Part shown: positions 23,709 through 32,181 of the stretch, one piece after another
Layout: every line of letters starts with the position of its first letter
Numbering within the stretch: position 1 is the first letter of the stretch
Origin: Fibrobacter sp.
GTDB lineage: Bacteria > Fibrobacterota > Fibrobacteria > Fibrobacterales > Fibrobacteraceae
DNA length: 35,601 nucleotides
Assembly (NCBI GenBank): GCA_016285835.1
Contig: JAEERM010000022.1
Span: 1-35,601, forward strand
Reading direction: 5' to 3'
The notes under the pieces: generated by a model
The model's input: the letters and a program-made list of their open reading frames with translations, nothing else
What the model was told of the DNA's origin: nothing
The model's database searches: none
Made by a program: the position numbers and the translations under genes

Positions 23709-24872
23709 TATTTCTTCATCCGTCAAATAACACGCCGGATCCTGTTCCCAGAAATCACCGGTCACGGCTTCGGCGCGGGTGCGGAAGTTGCCGTTGCAAA
23801 GGTTCAAATAAGCGCACTTGGGGCAACGTCCCTTCAAAATCGGTTTGCGGTTCTTGAGGCCCGCCATAATCGGATTGGATTCATCACTCCAAATTTCGCC
23901 AAAGCTGCGCTCGCGCACGTTCCCGAGGGTAATGTACTGCGTGAACTGATCGGGGTGAACGTTCCCTATACTGTCGATGTTGCCGAACGCCATGCCGCTA
24001 CGGTTACCGCCGTTACGCTGGATGAGTTCCAAAACCTTAGCTGCACGGGCCGGGTCTTCACGCTTCATGCGCAGGTACAAATAAACGGCATCCGCGTGGT
24101 TATCGACGGTCAAAATTTCCTTGTCGATGCCACGTTTCTTGAAGTCGAGCGTGCGGTCAATAATCAGGTCCATCGCCTTGCGGCTTTCTTCGTGGTTCAA
24201 GTCGTTTTCGACCATCGCGGAACCGCGCCCGCTGTAGACCAAGTGATAAAAGCAAACACGGTCGATATTCTCGCTTTCGAGCAAATCGAAAATCGCATTC
24301 AAGTCCTGCACATTGTAACGCGTAATCGTAAAACGCAGGCCCACCTTCTGGCCAGTCGCCACGCAGTTGCGGATACCGCGGAGCGCAAGCCTGTAGGCGC
24401 CTTCCTTGCCGCGGAACTTGTCGTGCGTCGCTTCGCAACCGTCGAGGCTGATGCCCACGTAACCCACGCCCATGTCCTTCAGCTTCTTGGCAACATCTTC
24501 GGTAATGCAGGTGCCGTTCGTGCTGATGGTCGGGCGGATTCCCTTGCTTGCTGCATAGTTTGCTAGTTCAAAAAAATCCGGGCGCAAGAGCGGTTCTCCA
24601 CCACTGAAGAGAATTACCGGCACCTTGAAATCGGCCAGTTGATCAATGAGTGCCAAGCCTTCTTCGTGCGAAAGTTCGTTCTGGTACTTGATGGCCTCGG
24701 AACGGGCATAGCAGTGTACGCAGCTCAAATTGCAAGTCTTGGTGCAGTTCCACACCACCACGGGGCCACGGCCCGGCGCCACACCGTTCTTGCATTCATG
24801 CGCCTTAGGCTCGTAACGCAGTTGGTCGCCGTAATTCGGGGTGTCCATCAAAAGCTTGGTAATGCTAATCAT
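23697..24872 (-). CDS. ahbC: Radical SAM protein AhbC (12,18-didecarboxysiroheme deacetylase)
   Basis: A 391-residue cytosolic radical SAM enzyme of the AhbC/NirJ family, predicted to remove the two acetate side chains of didecarboxysiroheme to give Fe-coproporphyrin III. The SAM cluster motif CNLSCVHCY gives Cys47, 51 and 54; FSGGEPLLRPDFF is the SAM-binding GGE motif; STNGTCI and GISLDGCEATHDKFRG follow. The C-terminal CPKCAYLNLCNG and a later DPACYL probably bind an auxiliary Fe-S cluster. The frame can start two codons earlier at GTG 24878; ATG 24872 is preferred because TAAATT lies exactly 7 nt before it and there is no Shine-Dalgarno. AhbC rather than NirJ is supported by the adjacent AhbA-AhbB fusion. 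Confidence 0.9.
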   Translation of the reverse strand: MISITKLLMDTPNYGDQLRYEPKAHECKNGVAPGRGPVVVWNCTKTCNLSCVHCYARSEAIKYQNELSHEEGLALIDQLADFKVPVILFSGGEPLLRPDFFELANYAASKGIRPTISTNGTCITEDVAKKLKDMGVGYVGISLDGCEATHDKFRGKEGAYRLALRGIRNCVATGQKVGLRFTITRYNVQDLNAIFDLLESENIDRVCFYHLVYSGRGSAMVENDLNHEESRKAMDLIIDRTLDFKKRGIDKEILTVDNHADAVYLYLRMKREDPARAAKVLELIQRNGGNRSGMAFGNIDSIGNVHPDQFTQYITLGNVRERSFGEIWSDESNPIMAGLKNRKPILKGRCPKCAYLNLCNGNFRTRAEAVTGDFWEQDPACYLTDEEIISG

Positions 24873-24879
24873 GGACACA

Positions 24880-24885
24880 AATTTA
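24880..24885 (-). promoter_or_regulatory. Possible -10 box for a leaderless ahbC mRNA
   Basis: TAAATT on the minus strand, 7 nt before ATG 24872. The preceding gene's terminator ends only 15 bp upstream, so any promoter must overlap it; no -35 consensus is visible. Confidence 0.35.
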
Positions 24886-24899
24886 GAAATTTACAACAG

Positions 24900-24927
24900 A
24901 AAAGGAGGCGTATGCGCGCCCCCTTTT
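24900..24927 (-). terminator. Rho-independent terminator of the FISUMP lipoprotein gene
   Basis: An 11-bp stem with one mismatch (24900-24910 with 24917-24927, 6-nt loop) lies 24 bp after the stop at 24952. On the minus strand it ends in CCTTTTCTGTT. Confidence 0.7.
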
Positions 24928-24951
24928 GGATTTGAGGAGTATAAGGCTCTT

Positions 24952-27057
24952 TTACTTGGTTGCATTTTTTACGCAGCGGGCATAGTGGAAATCACCGACC
25001 GACTGCTTTTTAAACGATGCAGAGGTCGCATCCAGAGAAAAATAACGGGCATTTGACGAATAAACACCGACACCTTCGTCCAATTTAATCCAGAACGTAC
25101 TTACAACGCCCATGTCAGCCACTGTTATACGATTGTGGTATGTATTTTCGTATCCGCCAGGGTACGCATGGAATCCGAAACGGTCCGTTCCGGCAGCGCC
25201 CTTTTCTATCCATCCATTTTTCGACTTCAAGGAAGTGGCCACATCCTCATCGCCATTAAACAGGTCCACATAAGCCATCAATTTTTCAAACTCGGCAGCA
25301 CTCGGGATATGGTAGCCTACCGGGCAAACGCCCTGATGTTCTTCTTGCAGTATGCATTTACCATTCTGAACACCACAATAATTAATATTATCTCCTGTAG
25401 GATTTCTATACTCGTTTGAATTCGGATCAAATTCAACACCGTCATGGAATGTATAAATATTAAACGTAGCACCAAAACCTTCACAATTCTCGGCATCCAG
25501 CTGGAAGCAGTAGAATCTATTATTTAAATAGTACTTCACGTTTTCGGCCATCCAGACCTGGCCGCCGATACCGACAGTATTGTAGACATGGTCATCGAAA
25601 CCGTCTTTCACGGTTCCCTTGTCGGAATTTGCCAAATCAAATTCCCACAAGCCATTCGTGCAGGTATAAGCGGAATATTCATGCTTGAAAGTTTTCCTTT
25701 CAATCGCTTTCGTGCAGCCCTTGTTCAAATAAATCTCACGGTCCCCTGCATGCCTGAAGGCTCCATCGTCAAACACATACAAGCTATCCTTGTTAACAAT
25801 GCCCTTGCGTATTTCACCTTCTTCGAAATCACGGCCAAGGTCCGCAGTATCCTTTTCGATATCATCGGCAATACGCCAGACTTTACCGACAGAAGCAGAA
25901 TCCACGCAAGTATAGCGGACACTTTCATCCGGTTCACCCTTGGGCATCTTCTTCACCGTACCCACAGGAGCGTCAATACTGCCACAATCGTCTAGACCGA
26001 AGTAAGTGTACCAGAAGTGTCGTACATACTTTTCGAAGTCGGGCACATCCTCGCTGATTTTCCAGGAAAGAACGTTCTTCCTGATTGTCGGCAGTTTTCC
26101 ACCCAAATCAATTTCCTTCGCAAAGAAAGCCATGGAATCCATCTCACTTTCGCTATCCCAAGTTCCGTCTTCGGCCATGTCCTGGCTCAATGCGGTAAGG
26201 CGTTCCATCACTCCGCTAGCAGAGTAATCGGTCGGGAGCATCACCGAAACAGCAAGCAACGCAGCATTGGCATCTTCTGTACCGAAAATGTTCAGATCTT
26301 CGGAATAACCGAAATCGTCCGCATCGATATAGAACATCGCGAAAATTTCCTTTTCCGCCTGTTTCTTGGCCCCGGCAAGTTCCATCTTGGAATCGTTTTC
26401 AAGAAGATAAGCCACACGGTCATATTCCAGGTGCGTAATCAAGTTCACGTTTACCTTCGCATTCTCGTCCCCCAATTTCGAAAGAGCGCGAAGTGTAATG
26501 GGATCGCTGGATTTTTTACCACTGATTTCGTTGCGGTAAGCTCCCGTCGCCGTCAGGTGCACATACGAAGACACAAGAGACACATTCTTGATTTTGAAGG
26601 AGCCGTCATCCGAAGAAATCGTCCCGTTGAAGGAGCGCCCCGTCTGTTTCAACTCGTTCGTGCCATCCAGTTCAAAAGCGGTCACACTGGAACCCTTCGC
26701 AAACGGCCCCTTCTGCGACACGCCCGAAATCGAGCCTTTTTCAATAATCAGAGTCGAATCCTTGAAAGACACCGTATCATGAACGACAACAGTATCCTTG
26801 GTTTTCACCGTGTCCTTGATAACAAGAGTGTCCTTGACACTCACGGTATCCTTCACCTTTACCTTGACCTTCACGGTGTCCTTGACTTTCACCTTGACTT
26901 TTACCGTATCATGGACAAAGATGGTATCCAGATCTGCGACAATGCCCGAATCTTCAACCGCGCCACCAGCAACAGAATCCGAATCATCGGAACAAGACAT
27001 AAAGAAAGCTCCCGCGCATGCGGCAACCAAGAAAAGATTACTGCACATCTTTTTCAT
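24952..27057 (-). CDS. Large lipoprotein with DTVKVKVK repeats and C-terminal FISUMP domain
   Basis: A 701-residue surface lipoprotein. Lipobox FMSC (lipid Cys22) is followed by SDDSDSVAGGAVEDSG. Residues 49-101 are short VxVKDT-type repeats likely to form an extended beta stalk. From 109, SGVSQKGPFAKGSSVTAFEL starts a domain shared with the lipoprotein at 28043, and NLITHLEYDRVAYLLENDSK marks a second shared helical region. Residues about 493-701 are a Fibrobacter major paralogous (FISUMP, TIGR02145) domain: TVGIGGQVWMAENVKYY, CPVGYHIPSAAEFEKLM, then FHYARCVKN. GGAG lies 8 nt before ATG. The first 20 nt overlap the TIGR02147 gene. The function of FISUMP proteins is unknown; surface display is inferred. 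Confidence 0.85.
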   Translation of the reverse strand: MKKMCSNLFLVAACAGAFFMSCSDDSDSVAGGAVEDSGIVADLDTIFVHDTVKVKVKVKDTVKVKVKVKDTVSVKDTLVIKDTVKTKDTVVVHDTVSFKDSTLIIEKGSISGVSQKGPFAKGSSVTAFELDGTNELKQTGRSFNGTISSDDGSFKIKNVSLVSSYVHLTATGAYRNEISGKKSSDPITLRALSKLGDENAKVNVNLITHLEYDRVAYLLENDSKMELAGAKKQAEKEIFAMFYIDADDFGYSEDLNIFGTEDANAALLAVSVMLPTDYSASGVMERLTALSQDMAEDGTWDSESEMDSMAFFAKEIDLGGKLPTIRKNVLSWKISEDVPDFEKYVRHFWYTYFGLDDCGSIDAPVGTVKKMPKGEPDESVRYTCVDSASVGKVWRIADDIEKDTADLGRDFEEGEIRKGIVNKDSLYVFDDGAFRHAGDREIYLNKGCTKAIERKTFKHEYSAYTCTNGLWEFDLANSDKGTVKDGFDDHVYNTVGIGGQVWMAENVKYYLNNRFYCFQLDAENCEGFGATFNIYTFHDGVEFDPNSNEYRNPTGDNINYCGVQNGKCILQEEHQGVCPVGYHIPSAAEFEKLMAYVDLFNGDEDVATSLKSKNGWIEKGAAGTDRFGFHAYPGGYENTYHNRITVADMGVVSTFWIKLDEGVGVYSSNARYFSLDATSASFKKQSVGDFHYARCVKNATK
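26755..26913 (-). repeat. DNA encoding VxVKDT stalk repeats
   Basis: Tandem codon-level repeats encode VKVKVKDT, VSVKDT, LVIKDT, VKTKDT, VVVHDT and VSFKDS in succession (residues 49-101). The basic unit is 6 residues (18 nt), with two longer VKVKVKVKDT units at the N-terminal end. Confidence 0.7.
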
Positions 27058-27889
27058 TTTCGTTTCTCCTTCTTAAATTTTCAGACAACGGAAAGAGTTG
27101 CAAATTTAGTCTAAAAACTTGTTCGGTTTCTTCGTCTTCTGTCGCAATAGCTACAATGCGACGGCGAAATTCCACAATTTCACGCTCTATCCGCTCGCGG
27201 GAACGTTCCGTAAGGCCCAAAGTAAGCCCGCTCATACTGCGTTCTTCCTTGGGCATGTTCTTGATAGCGTTCACGGCGAGTTCGCCCATCTGCACCTGCA
27301 AATCTTTCGCGACCAAGTCCTTCACGCCAAAAGTATCCATAAAGAGCGCCCGATCTGTCTGGCGGTATGCGCCCTCGGAATCTTTTTTGAGCAAACCCGC
27401 CTTGACGAGGAAATTCAGAATTTCCGTAACCTCGGCAGCGGTAATCGCAGGTTTGCAAGCCTTCGCCACTTCAAGTGGCTTTGCACCAGGCATCGCCGGG
27501 ACAATCTCGCGAAGCACAATATTCTTCCACGAGCTGAAAAACTCAAAGTCTTCCTTGCCGGCAATCTTCACACGATGTTCGTCGGCAAGGGCGCAAATTT
27601 TCGCAAAGACGCTCTTCTTCGACTCGGCATCCTTTGCGTGGGCATAGGCAACCAGCAGTTCGAAGTACGCAAGCTCAAAACCGTCAAGCCCCATGGCCCG
27701 CGCCGTTTGAGTAGCGCCGGATGCGCTCAGGTTCTTTTTCCCTTCGCCCACGTACTTGAGGTAGATTGCCGAAGCAAAGCCCGCCTTTTCAGCGAATTCG
27801 CGCCAGGTAAACGAAGAGAGACGCTTGCGATCTTCATAATAATCCTGGACGACTTTCCGGTAATCCGTATATTCTACTATTGGCTTCAT
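27038..27889 (-). CDS. TIGR02147/DUF4423 family putative transcriptional regulator
   Basis: A 283-residue protein of the TIGR02147 family, found in large numbers in Fibrobacter and uncharacterised. Residues about 28-68 (FTWREFAEKAGFAS through ATQTARAMGL) look like a Cro-type helix-turn-helix; residues 150-200 (LEVAKACKPAITAAEVTEIL, LVKAGLLKKD) resemble a second winged helix; the C-terminal third is helical. A DNA-binding role is therefore likely. The frame extends 12 codons upstream, but TTGACG-N17-TATATT-N7-ATG places the mRNA start at ATG 27889. The 3' end overlaps the FISUMP lipoprotein gene by 20 nt. A homologue with the same arrangement lies at 33017. Confidence 0.82.
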   Translation of the reverse strand: MKPIVEYTDYRKVVQDYYEDRKRLSSFTWREFAEKAGFASAIYLKYVGEGKKNLSASGATQTARAMGLDGFELAYFELLVAYAHAKDAESKKSVFAKICALADEHRVKIAGKEDFEFFSSWKNIVLREIVPAMPGAKPLEVAKACKPAITAAEVTEILNFLVKAGLLKKDSEGAYRQTDRALFMDTFGVKDLVAKDLQVQMGELAVNAIKNMPKEERSMSGLTLGLTERSRERIEREIVEFRRRIVAIATEDEETEQVFRLNLQLFPLSENLRRRNENEKDVQ

Positions 27890-27896
27890 GTTTTCA

Positions 27897-27925
27897 AATA
27901 TATCTCCAATTTTTAAATTCGTCAA
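27897..27925 (-). promoter_or_regulatory. Promoter of the first TIGR02147 gene (leaderless)
   Basis: Minus-strand TTGACG (27920-27925), 17-bp spacer, TATATT (27897-27902), then 7 nt to the ATG at 27889. No Shine-Dalgarno lies in the 7 nt. Confidence 0.65.
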
Positions 27926-27960
27926 TACTTTTAGAACATTTTTATTTGGATTTTATGCAA

Positions 27961-27973
27961 TTTTCAACAATTT
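27961..27973. promoter_or_regulatory. Conserved motif upstream of the first TIGR02147 promoter
   Basis: TTTTCAACAATTT lies about 36 bp upstream of the -35 hexamer. TTTCAACAATTT occurs about 35 bp upstream of the -35 of the second TIGR02147 gene, and the T-rich, TGCA-containing sequence before it is also similar. It may be an operator or UP-like element. Confidence 0.4.
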
Positions 27974-28042
27974 CAGCAAAAATCACACAAGCAGCCAATA
28001 AAATTAGAATACAAACGTTATTATCCATTCAGTCGCCGCGGT

Positions 28043-29551
28043 CTATTTAACGACTTTCCACTTCAAGCCCTTTTCCGTCATCACACATTCAAAATTGTAA
28101 TCCTTATAGTACACATTCTCTTCACCATCATACTTATAGGTGTCCCCTTCCTTCACGCAGCCAACAGCCAGGGAACATTCCCATTCAATGCACCTCCGAA
28201 ACGATCCGTTTTCAAAGATATACACGGAATCAGTATTTACGCTTCCATATTTCGCGATACCATTTTTATAATCATGGCCATAGCCAATCGTATCGTAATC
28301 AATGGCCGTCGCCCGGCGCCAAACCGTGCCCACGGAAGCATCGCTGGAATCAACACAGATATAAGCAGGTTTCTCTTCCATGAGCCCTATGTCCCCCACT
28401 TTTTCGGCCGTACATTCCTCCAAGCCCTTATTTTTTCGCCAGAATTCCTGCATATATTTACCAAAATCCAGCTCATTGTCGCTGATATTTAAAGAATTCA
28501 AATTTTCCTTTGCATATTCTATTCTTCCACCTAAATCCGATCGTTCAGCCGACACAATCAATGATTCAACAAGGCTCTCATCATCAATCTTTCCATTATC
28601 AGCCAAATCCGCGCTCAAAGCATTCACCATACCCGTCAAGGCATCATTAAGGGCAGCGCGCAACAAAATAAGCGAAACGGAGCGCAACGCGGCATCACCA
28701 TCACTTGTGCCGAACAAATCCAGGTCTTCTGAAAGCTCAAAGCCAGTCGCATCGATTTCGAAAATTGCAAAAGCTTCCATTTCGGCCTGTTTCTTCGCCG
28801 CGGCAAAAGTCATGTCGGGATCATTCTGCATCAAAGCGATAACACGGTCATATTCCAGAGCCGTCATCACGTTGACATTCATCGTCGTGCGGCCGCCGCT
28901 CACGTCCGAAATTCCACGCAAGGTCGCCGGATAAAAATTATTTGAGCCATTAAACTCGTTAAAGAACTTTCCCGTGACCGAAGCGCCCACCAGCCCACTA
29001 TTGAACTGCACGCCTTCAAAGCTGAACGAGCCGTCATTCGCAATCACGAGATCCGTATTGGACTTGCCCGTAGGCTGCATTCCGTTTGACGCGTCCAGTT
29101 CATACAGGGAGACTTCGGAACCTTTAAGAAACGGTCCCTTCTGTGCAAATCCAGAAAGATTGAACCCTTTCGAGACCAAGACCGTATCCTTCGTATTCAC
29201 CGTGTCCTTGACGACAACCGTATCCTTCACTTTGACTTTCACCGAATCATGCACACGGACCGTATCCTTCACCAAGTCATGAACAACGACGGTATCCTTG
29301 ACCTTGACTTTCACCGAATCGTGCACGAGAACAGTATCCTTCACCTTGACCTTCACCGAATCATGCACACGGACCGTATCCTTCACCTTGACTTTCACCG
29401 AATCGTGCACAAAAACAGTATCGAGGTTTGCGACGACGCCAAAATCTTCAACCGCACCACCGGCAACGCTTTCAGAATCTTCGGAACATCCGACAAGAAC
29501 AGCACCCATAATTGCAGACAGGCAAAGGACCTTGTTCAATCTATTTTTCAT
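28043..29551 (-). CDS. Lipoprotein with DTVxVHDSVKVK repeats, paralogue of the FISUMP lipoprotein but lacking FISUMP
   Basis: A 502-residue lipoprotein. Lipobox LVGC (lipid Cys22) is followed by SEDSESVAGGAVEDFG, nearly the same as in the 701-residue paralogue. Residues 46-126 are 14-residue stalk repeats (VKVKDTVRVHDSVK and variants). From 132, LSGFAQKGPFLKGSEVSLYE begins the shared domain; MTALEYDRVIALMQNDPDM is the helical block; the region TVWRRATAIDYDTIGYG is the module that precedes FISUMP in its paralogue. The protein then ends, without FISUMP. AAGGAG precedes ATG 29551. It lies 153 bp upstream of the TIGR02147 gene in the same direction, which has its own promoter. Function unknown. 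Confidence 0.8.
   Translation of the reverse strand: MKNRLNKVLCLSAIMGAVLVGCSEDSESVAGGAVEDFGVVANLDTVFVHDSVKVKVKDTVRVHDSVKVKVKDTVLVHDSVKVKVKDTVVVHDLVKDTVRVHDSVKVKVKDTVVVKDTVNTKDTVLVSKGFNLSGFAQKGPFLKGSEVSLYELDASNGMQPTGKSNTDLVIANDGSFSFEGVQFNSGLVGASVTGKFFNEFNGSNNFYPATLRGISDVSGGRTTMNVNVMTALEYDRVIALMQNDPDMTFAAAKKQAEMEAFAIFEIDATGFELSEDLDLFGTSDGDAALRSVSLILLRAALNDALTGMVNALSADLADNGKIDDESLVESLIVSAERSDLGGRIEYAKENLNSLNISDNELDFGKYMQEFWRKNKGLEECTAEKVGDIGLMEEKPAYICVDSSDASVGTVWRRATAIDYDTIGYGHDYKNGIAKYGSVNTDSVYIFENGSFRRCIEWECSLAVGCVKEGDTYKYDGEENVYYKDYNFECVMTEKGLKWKVVK
29224..29421 (-). repeat. 42-bp tandem repeat encoding the lipoprotein stalk
   Basis: Units begin at 29224, 29266, 29296, 29338 and 29380. Four are 42 bp (14 codons); the one at 29266 is 30 bp, a clean 12-bp (4-codon) deletion. 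Units are near-identical at the DNA level, differing mainly at a few third-base or single-residue sites, so the array is probably recent and length-variable. Confidence 0.85.
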
Positions 29552-29803
29552 TTTTTTCTCCTTGTAGATTCTTCTGACTCCGCACAATCACCGCACAATC
29601 CCATGCGAATTTTTGATAATTTGTACATTCAACCGTCAGATTCATATCAGCAAATTTATCTATATTTTTAAAATTTGTGCAAAAAATTGGAACATTTTTC
29701 TTAAATTTTTACAAAAATAAAGCTAAATTTGATATATATCACATAAAAATCTTAAAATTTCAGAACACACGCTTGTTTTTCAGCCCAATTACAGAAAAAT
29801 TAA
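29552..29803. other. AT-rich intergenic region upstream of the stalk lipoprotein
   Basis: About 250 AT-rich bases between the terminator at 29804 and the ATG at 29551. It holds a direct repeat CCGCACAATCA/CCGCACAATCC (29580-29600) close to the gene and the palindrome TGATATATATCA (29730-29741). The promoter must be here, but I cannot place -35 and -10 with confidence. No coding frame or RNA gene is recognisable. Confidence 0.4.
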
Positions 29804-29844
29804 CAAAAAAAGAGGCGCCCCATGCGGAGCGTCCCTTTTTTTTT
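29804..29844. terminator. Terminator of the four-cysteine lipoprotein operon
   Basis: An imperfect 10-bp stem (29812-29821 with 29826-29835, loop ATGC) is flanked by an A run (29805-29811) and a T run (29836-29844). It lies 19 bp past the stop at 29863 and works on the minus strand. Confidence 0.7.
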
Positions 29845-29862
29845 AGAGGTGTACATTCCTTA

Positions 29863-31011
29863 TTAAGATATTGAACGGACAATCATATATAATTTGCCAT
29901 TGAACTTTGCATATCGGGCATTCACGTTTTCATCCGGTATGGCGAAACGGAACTCATCAAAAGTACACATGCAATCGGTGACATCCACGACATCTGTATA
30001 TTCCAGATACAGCGTATCGCCAACCATCTCCTGGGAGATTTTCGCATTAACACCGCAATAGTCCATTACGTTCTGGAGAATCAAGACATTGTCTCCATTA
30101 TCGTGGATTGACAAGGTGGCTTCGGGGAGTTCCACATTGACCAGAACGGTCACCGAATCTTTAAAAAGCGCAGGCTTGTTTGCAACAGGAACATCGTCTA
30201 AGCCGGCAATGCAACGGCCCGCTTTAAAACCTCTCTCCAGGAAAGCCGCTCTTTCTTGCTCCTTCTTTTTTTCAGCGGTTTTATTGTAGATTTGCATTCT
30301 GTTGCCCAAATTCAGTTGATCAATCACAACAAGGAGGCTTGTGTTCATAAAGGGGCTTTCTGCGCCCACCCTGAAGAAGAATTTTGCCTGGCAAGCACAT
30401 TCCGTACCCGCAGAATCACCAACCAAAGGTTTTACGTAAAGTGTATCACCCGCAACCGAAATTTCGAGGCTGTCAAGAGCCGGCTGCTCAATCATGCCAG
30501 CAAAGCCACCTATCTGATTGCAAGCAACCTTCACTCTTTCAACGACAACAGCAGCATATCCGGAATCCTCGGCAACTTCTATATAGGCCATCGGCGGGAG
30601 CGCTTGGTCCCCTCCAACAGCGCCAGCGTCATTCATGGGGTCGCCCGATGTTTTATTCTCTATGCACGTACCACCCTCCATTGCGACCACCTGAACGGAA
30701 TTGTTCAAGACAGACGAAGAAGATTCCGTTGCACTCGAAGCAGGATTGAAGCTTGATGACGACCCCTCAGCTCTCGAAGCAGGATTGGAACTTGATGACG
30801 ATTCCGGCACGGTTCCACTAGACAAGGCAGACGTTGCAGACGAAGAAGATTCCTCCAAGCCAGAAGACGCAGGCTCCCCGGAACTTGAAGATACCCCCAT
30901 TGCAGGGGAAGATTCCGCACCAACGGTCACAGGCGCCGTCGAGGACGAATCGTCCCCACAGGCACTCAACACAAACGACAACGCAAGACAAAAGGCAAAA
31001 ACCTTTTTCAT
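29863..31011 (-). CDS. Lipoprotein with Ser-rich linker and two four-cysteine domains
   Basis: A 382-residue lipoprotein: lipobox LSAC (lipid Cys18), GDDSSST, then a Ser/Ala/Glu/Pro-rich linker to about residue 103. Two copies of an unrecognised domain follow. Copy 1 has C116, C164, GDTLYVK (188-194) and C205/C207; copy 2 has C267, C319, GDTLYLE (331-337) and C347/C349. A charged helical segment (AEKKKEQERAAFLERGF) joins them. The same domain occurs in the two upstream genes. ATG 31011 follows a GGAGG and gives a proper signal peptide; the longer frame would overlap the upstream gene. Last gene of a four-gene operon headed by a TIGR02147 gene. Confidence 0.78.
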   Translation of the reverse strand: MKKVFAFCLALSFVLSACGDDSSSTAPVTVGAESSPAMGVSSSSGEPASSGLEESSSSATSALSSGTVPESSSSSNPASRAEGSSSSFNPASSATESSSSVLNNSVQVVAMEGGTCIENKTSGDPMNDAGAVGGDQALPPMAYIEVAEDSGYAAVVVERVKVACNQIGGFAGMIEQPALDSLEISVAGDTLYVKPLVGDSAGTECACQAKFFFRVGAESPFMNTSLLVVIDQLNLGNRMQIYNKTAEKKKEQERAAFLERGFKAGRCIAGLDDVPVANKPALFKDSVTVLVNVELPEATLSIHDNGDNVLILQNVMDYCGVNAKISQEMVGDTLYLEYTDVVDVTDCMCTFDEFRFAIPDENVNARYAKFNGKLYMIVRSIS

Positions 31012-31045
31012 ATTCTCATCCTCCATTTTCAAGGTCAGGTTGCTG

Positions 31046-32170
31046 TTACTCTCCAGATGTTCCACTCAGCAAGGGAATCGGATCGAAGAAAGCTCCATTG
31101 ACATAGGTCGCCTTGGTAAACTCGGCTTCATTCTTTATTGTAAAGGATACTTGCGTCGGGCAAATGCAATTTGCCAAGGGCGCGCTCGGGTCCAAATTTA
31201 TCTTGACAACAAGCGTATCGCCAGCAGCCGTAACATCAACGCTCTCGACAATCGACCCACAACTCATCGTCACATTGTCAAGGACAACCGTCATGCTGTC
31301 TTCGTCAACATACTTTCGGGCCGCTGGATCGGCGCGTTCAATCACATCGATAACAAAGGTGGATGTATCTTCAGACTCTACCGCATTTGAAACGACATTC
31401 GTAGCATTATTCGTATTATGGTTGCATTGGGCCTTAACGCTCGATGTCGACTGACGAAGCTGAGGTTCGCTCGTGCCGGGTTCTCCGCCACGTTCAAGAA
31501 TGGGTATTATATTCTCGTCATCCAATACAAGCACATGCGCATTGAGGAACGAATCTTCTTTCTTTACCTTGAACTCAATGACCGACGAGCAAAGGCATCT
31601 CATTGCACCGCTACGATCAAAGAAGGTTTTCGCATAGATTGTATCCCCTTCCACAAATAAATCCAGGCTGTCCAAGACAATGCCACACGTCAAAGTAATA
31701 TATACCGTATATTCTATAGAGTCTGCACCAACATGCCTGTAGGCTACAGGCTGGGTGTTCACGTCCGGAACCAAGTCTTCGGCATACAATCCGGCATCCA
31801 ACGAAAAGGCAGGACGGTTCTGCGTTTTCTTGGTGTTGCACTCCCCGTAGACATCCGTGAGCATCAGGTGGATTGGCGCCGTTTCCGGCGTAGCGGAGCT
31901 AAGCACCGCAACAGAAGACGAAGACTTCCCTGCCGCACCCGATTCGGGCACAACCGCACTAGAAGATTCAGGTTTGCCCGCACTGGATTCCTGAGCTGTA
32001 GCACTAGACTTCGGCGCAACTGAAGACGCGGGGCCCTCAGTCCCCGAAGAACTAACTTCCGTACCAGACAATTCTTCCCCAAGGGCAATCGGCGCTGTCG
32101 AAGACGATTCATCCCCGCAAGCCATAAGCATAAGCGACAGAGCCGCACAGCAAGCAAGTATCTTTTTCAT
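31046..32170 (-). CDS. Lipoprotein with Ser-rich linker and two four-cysteine domains
   Basis: A 374-residue lipoprotein closely related to its downstream neighbour: lipobox LMAC (lipid Cys18), GDESSSTAPIALGEE (the neighbour has GDDSSSTAPVTVGAE), a Ser-rich linker to about residue 95, then two copies of the four-cysteine domain. Copy 1: C111, C162, GDTIYAK (175-181), C192/C194. Copy 2: C249, C304, GDTLVVK (317-323), C335/C337. It begins 11 bp after the stop of the gene at 32182 and ends 34 bp before the next start. No enzyme motif is visible. Likely a surface protein; the paired cysteines suggest disulfide-stabilised extracytoplasmic domains. Confidence 0.78.
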   Translation of the reverse strand: MKKILACCAALSLMLMACGDESSSTAPIALGEELSGTEVSSSGTEGPASSVAPKSSATAQESSAGKPESSSAVVPESGAAGKSSSSVAVLSSATPETAPIHLMLTDVYGECNTKKTQNRPAFSLDAGLYAEDLVPDVNTQPVAYRHVGADSIEYTVYITLTCGIVLDSLDLFVEGDTIYAKTFFDRSGAMRCLCSSVIEFKVKKEDSFLNAHVLVLDDENIIPILERGGEPGTSEPQLRQSTSSVKAQCNHNTNNATNVVSNAVESEDTSTFVIDVIERADPAARKYVDEDSMTVVLDNVTMSCGSIVESVDVTAAGDTLVVKINLDPSAPLANCICPTQVSFTIKNEAEFTKATYVNGAFFDPIPLLSGTSGE

Positions 32171-32181
32171 GATTTCCTCCT

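Noticed and set aside
26755..26913. Repeats in the lipoprotein stalk as a CRISPR-like array
   Set aside because: Units are short, contiguous and in frame, encoding VxVKDT; they are protein repeats.
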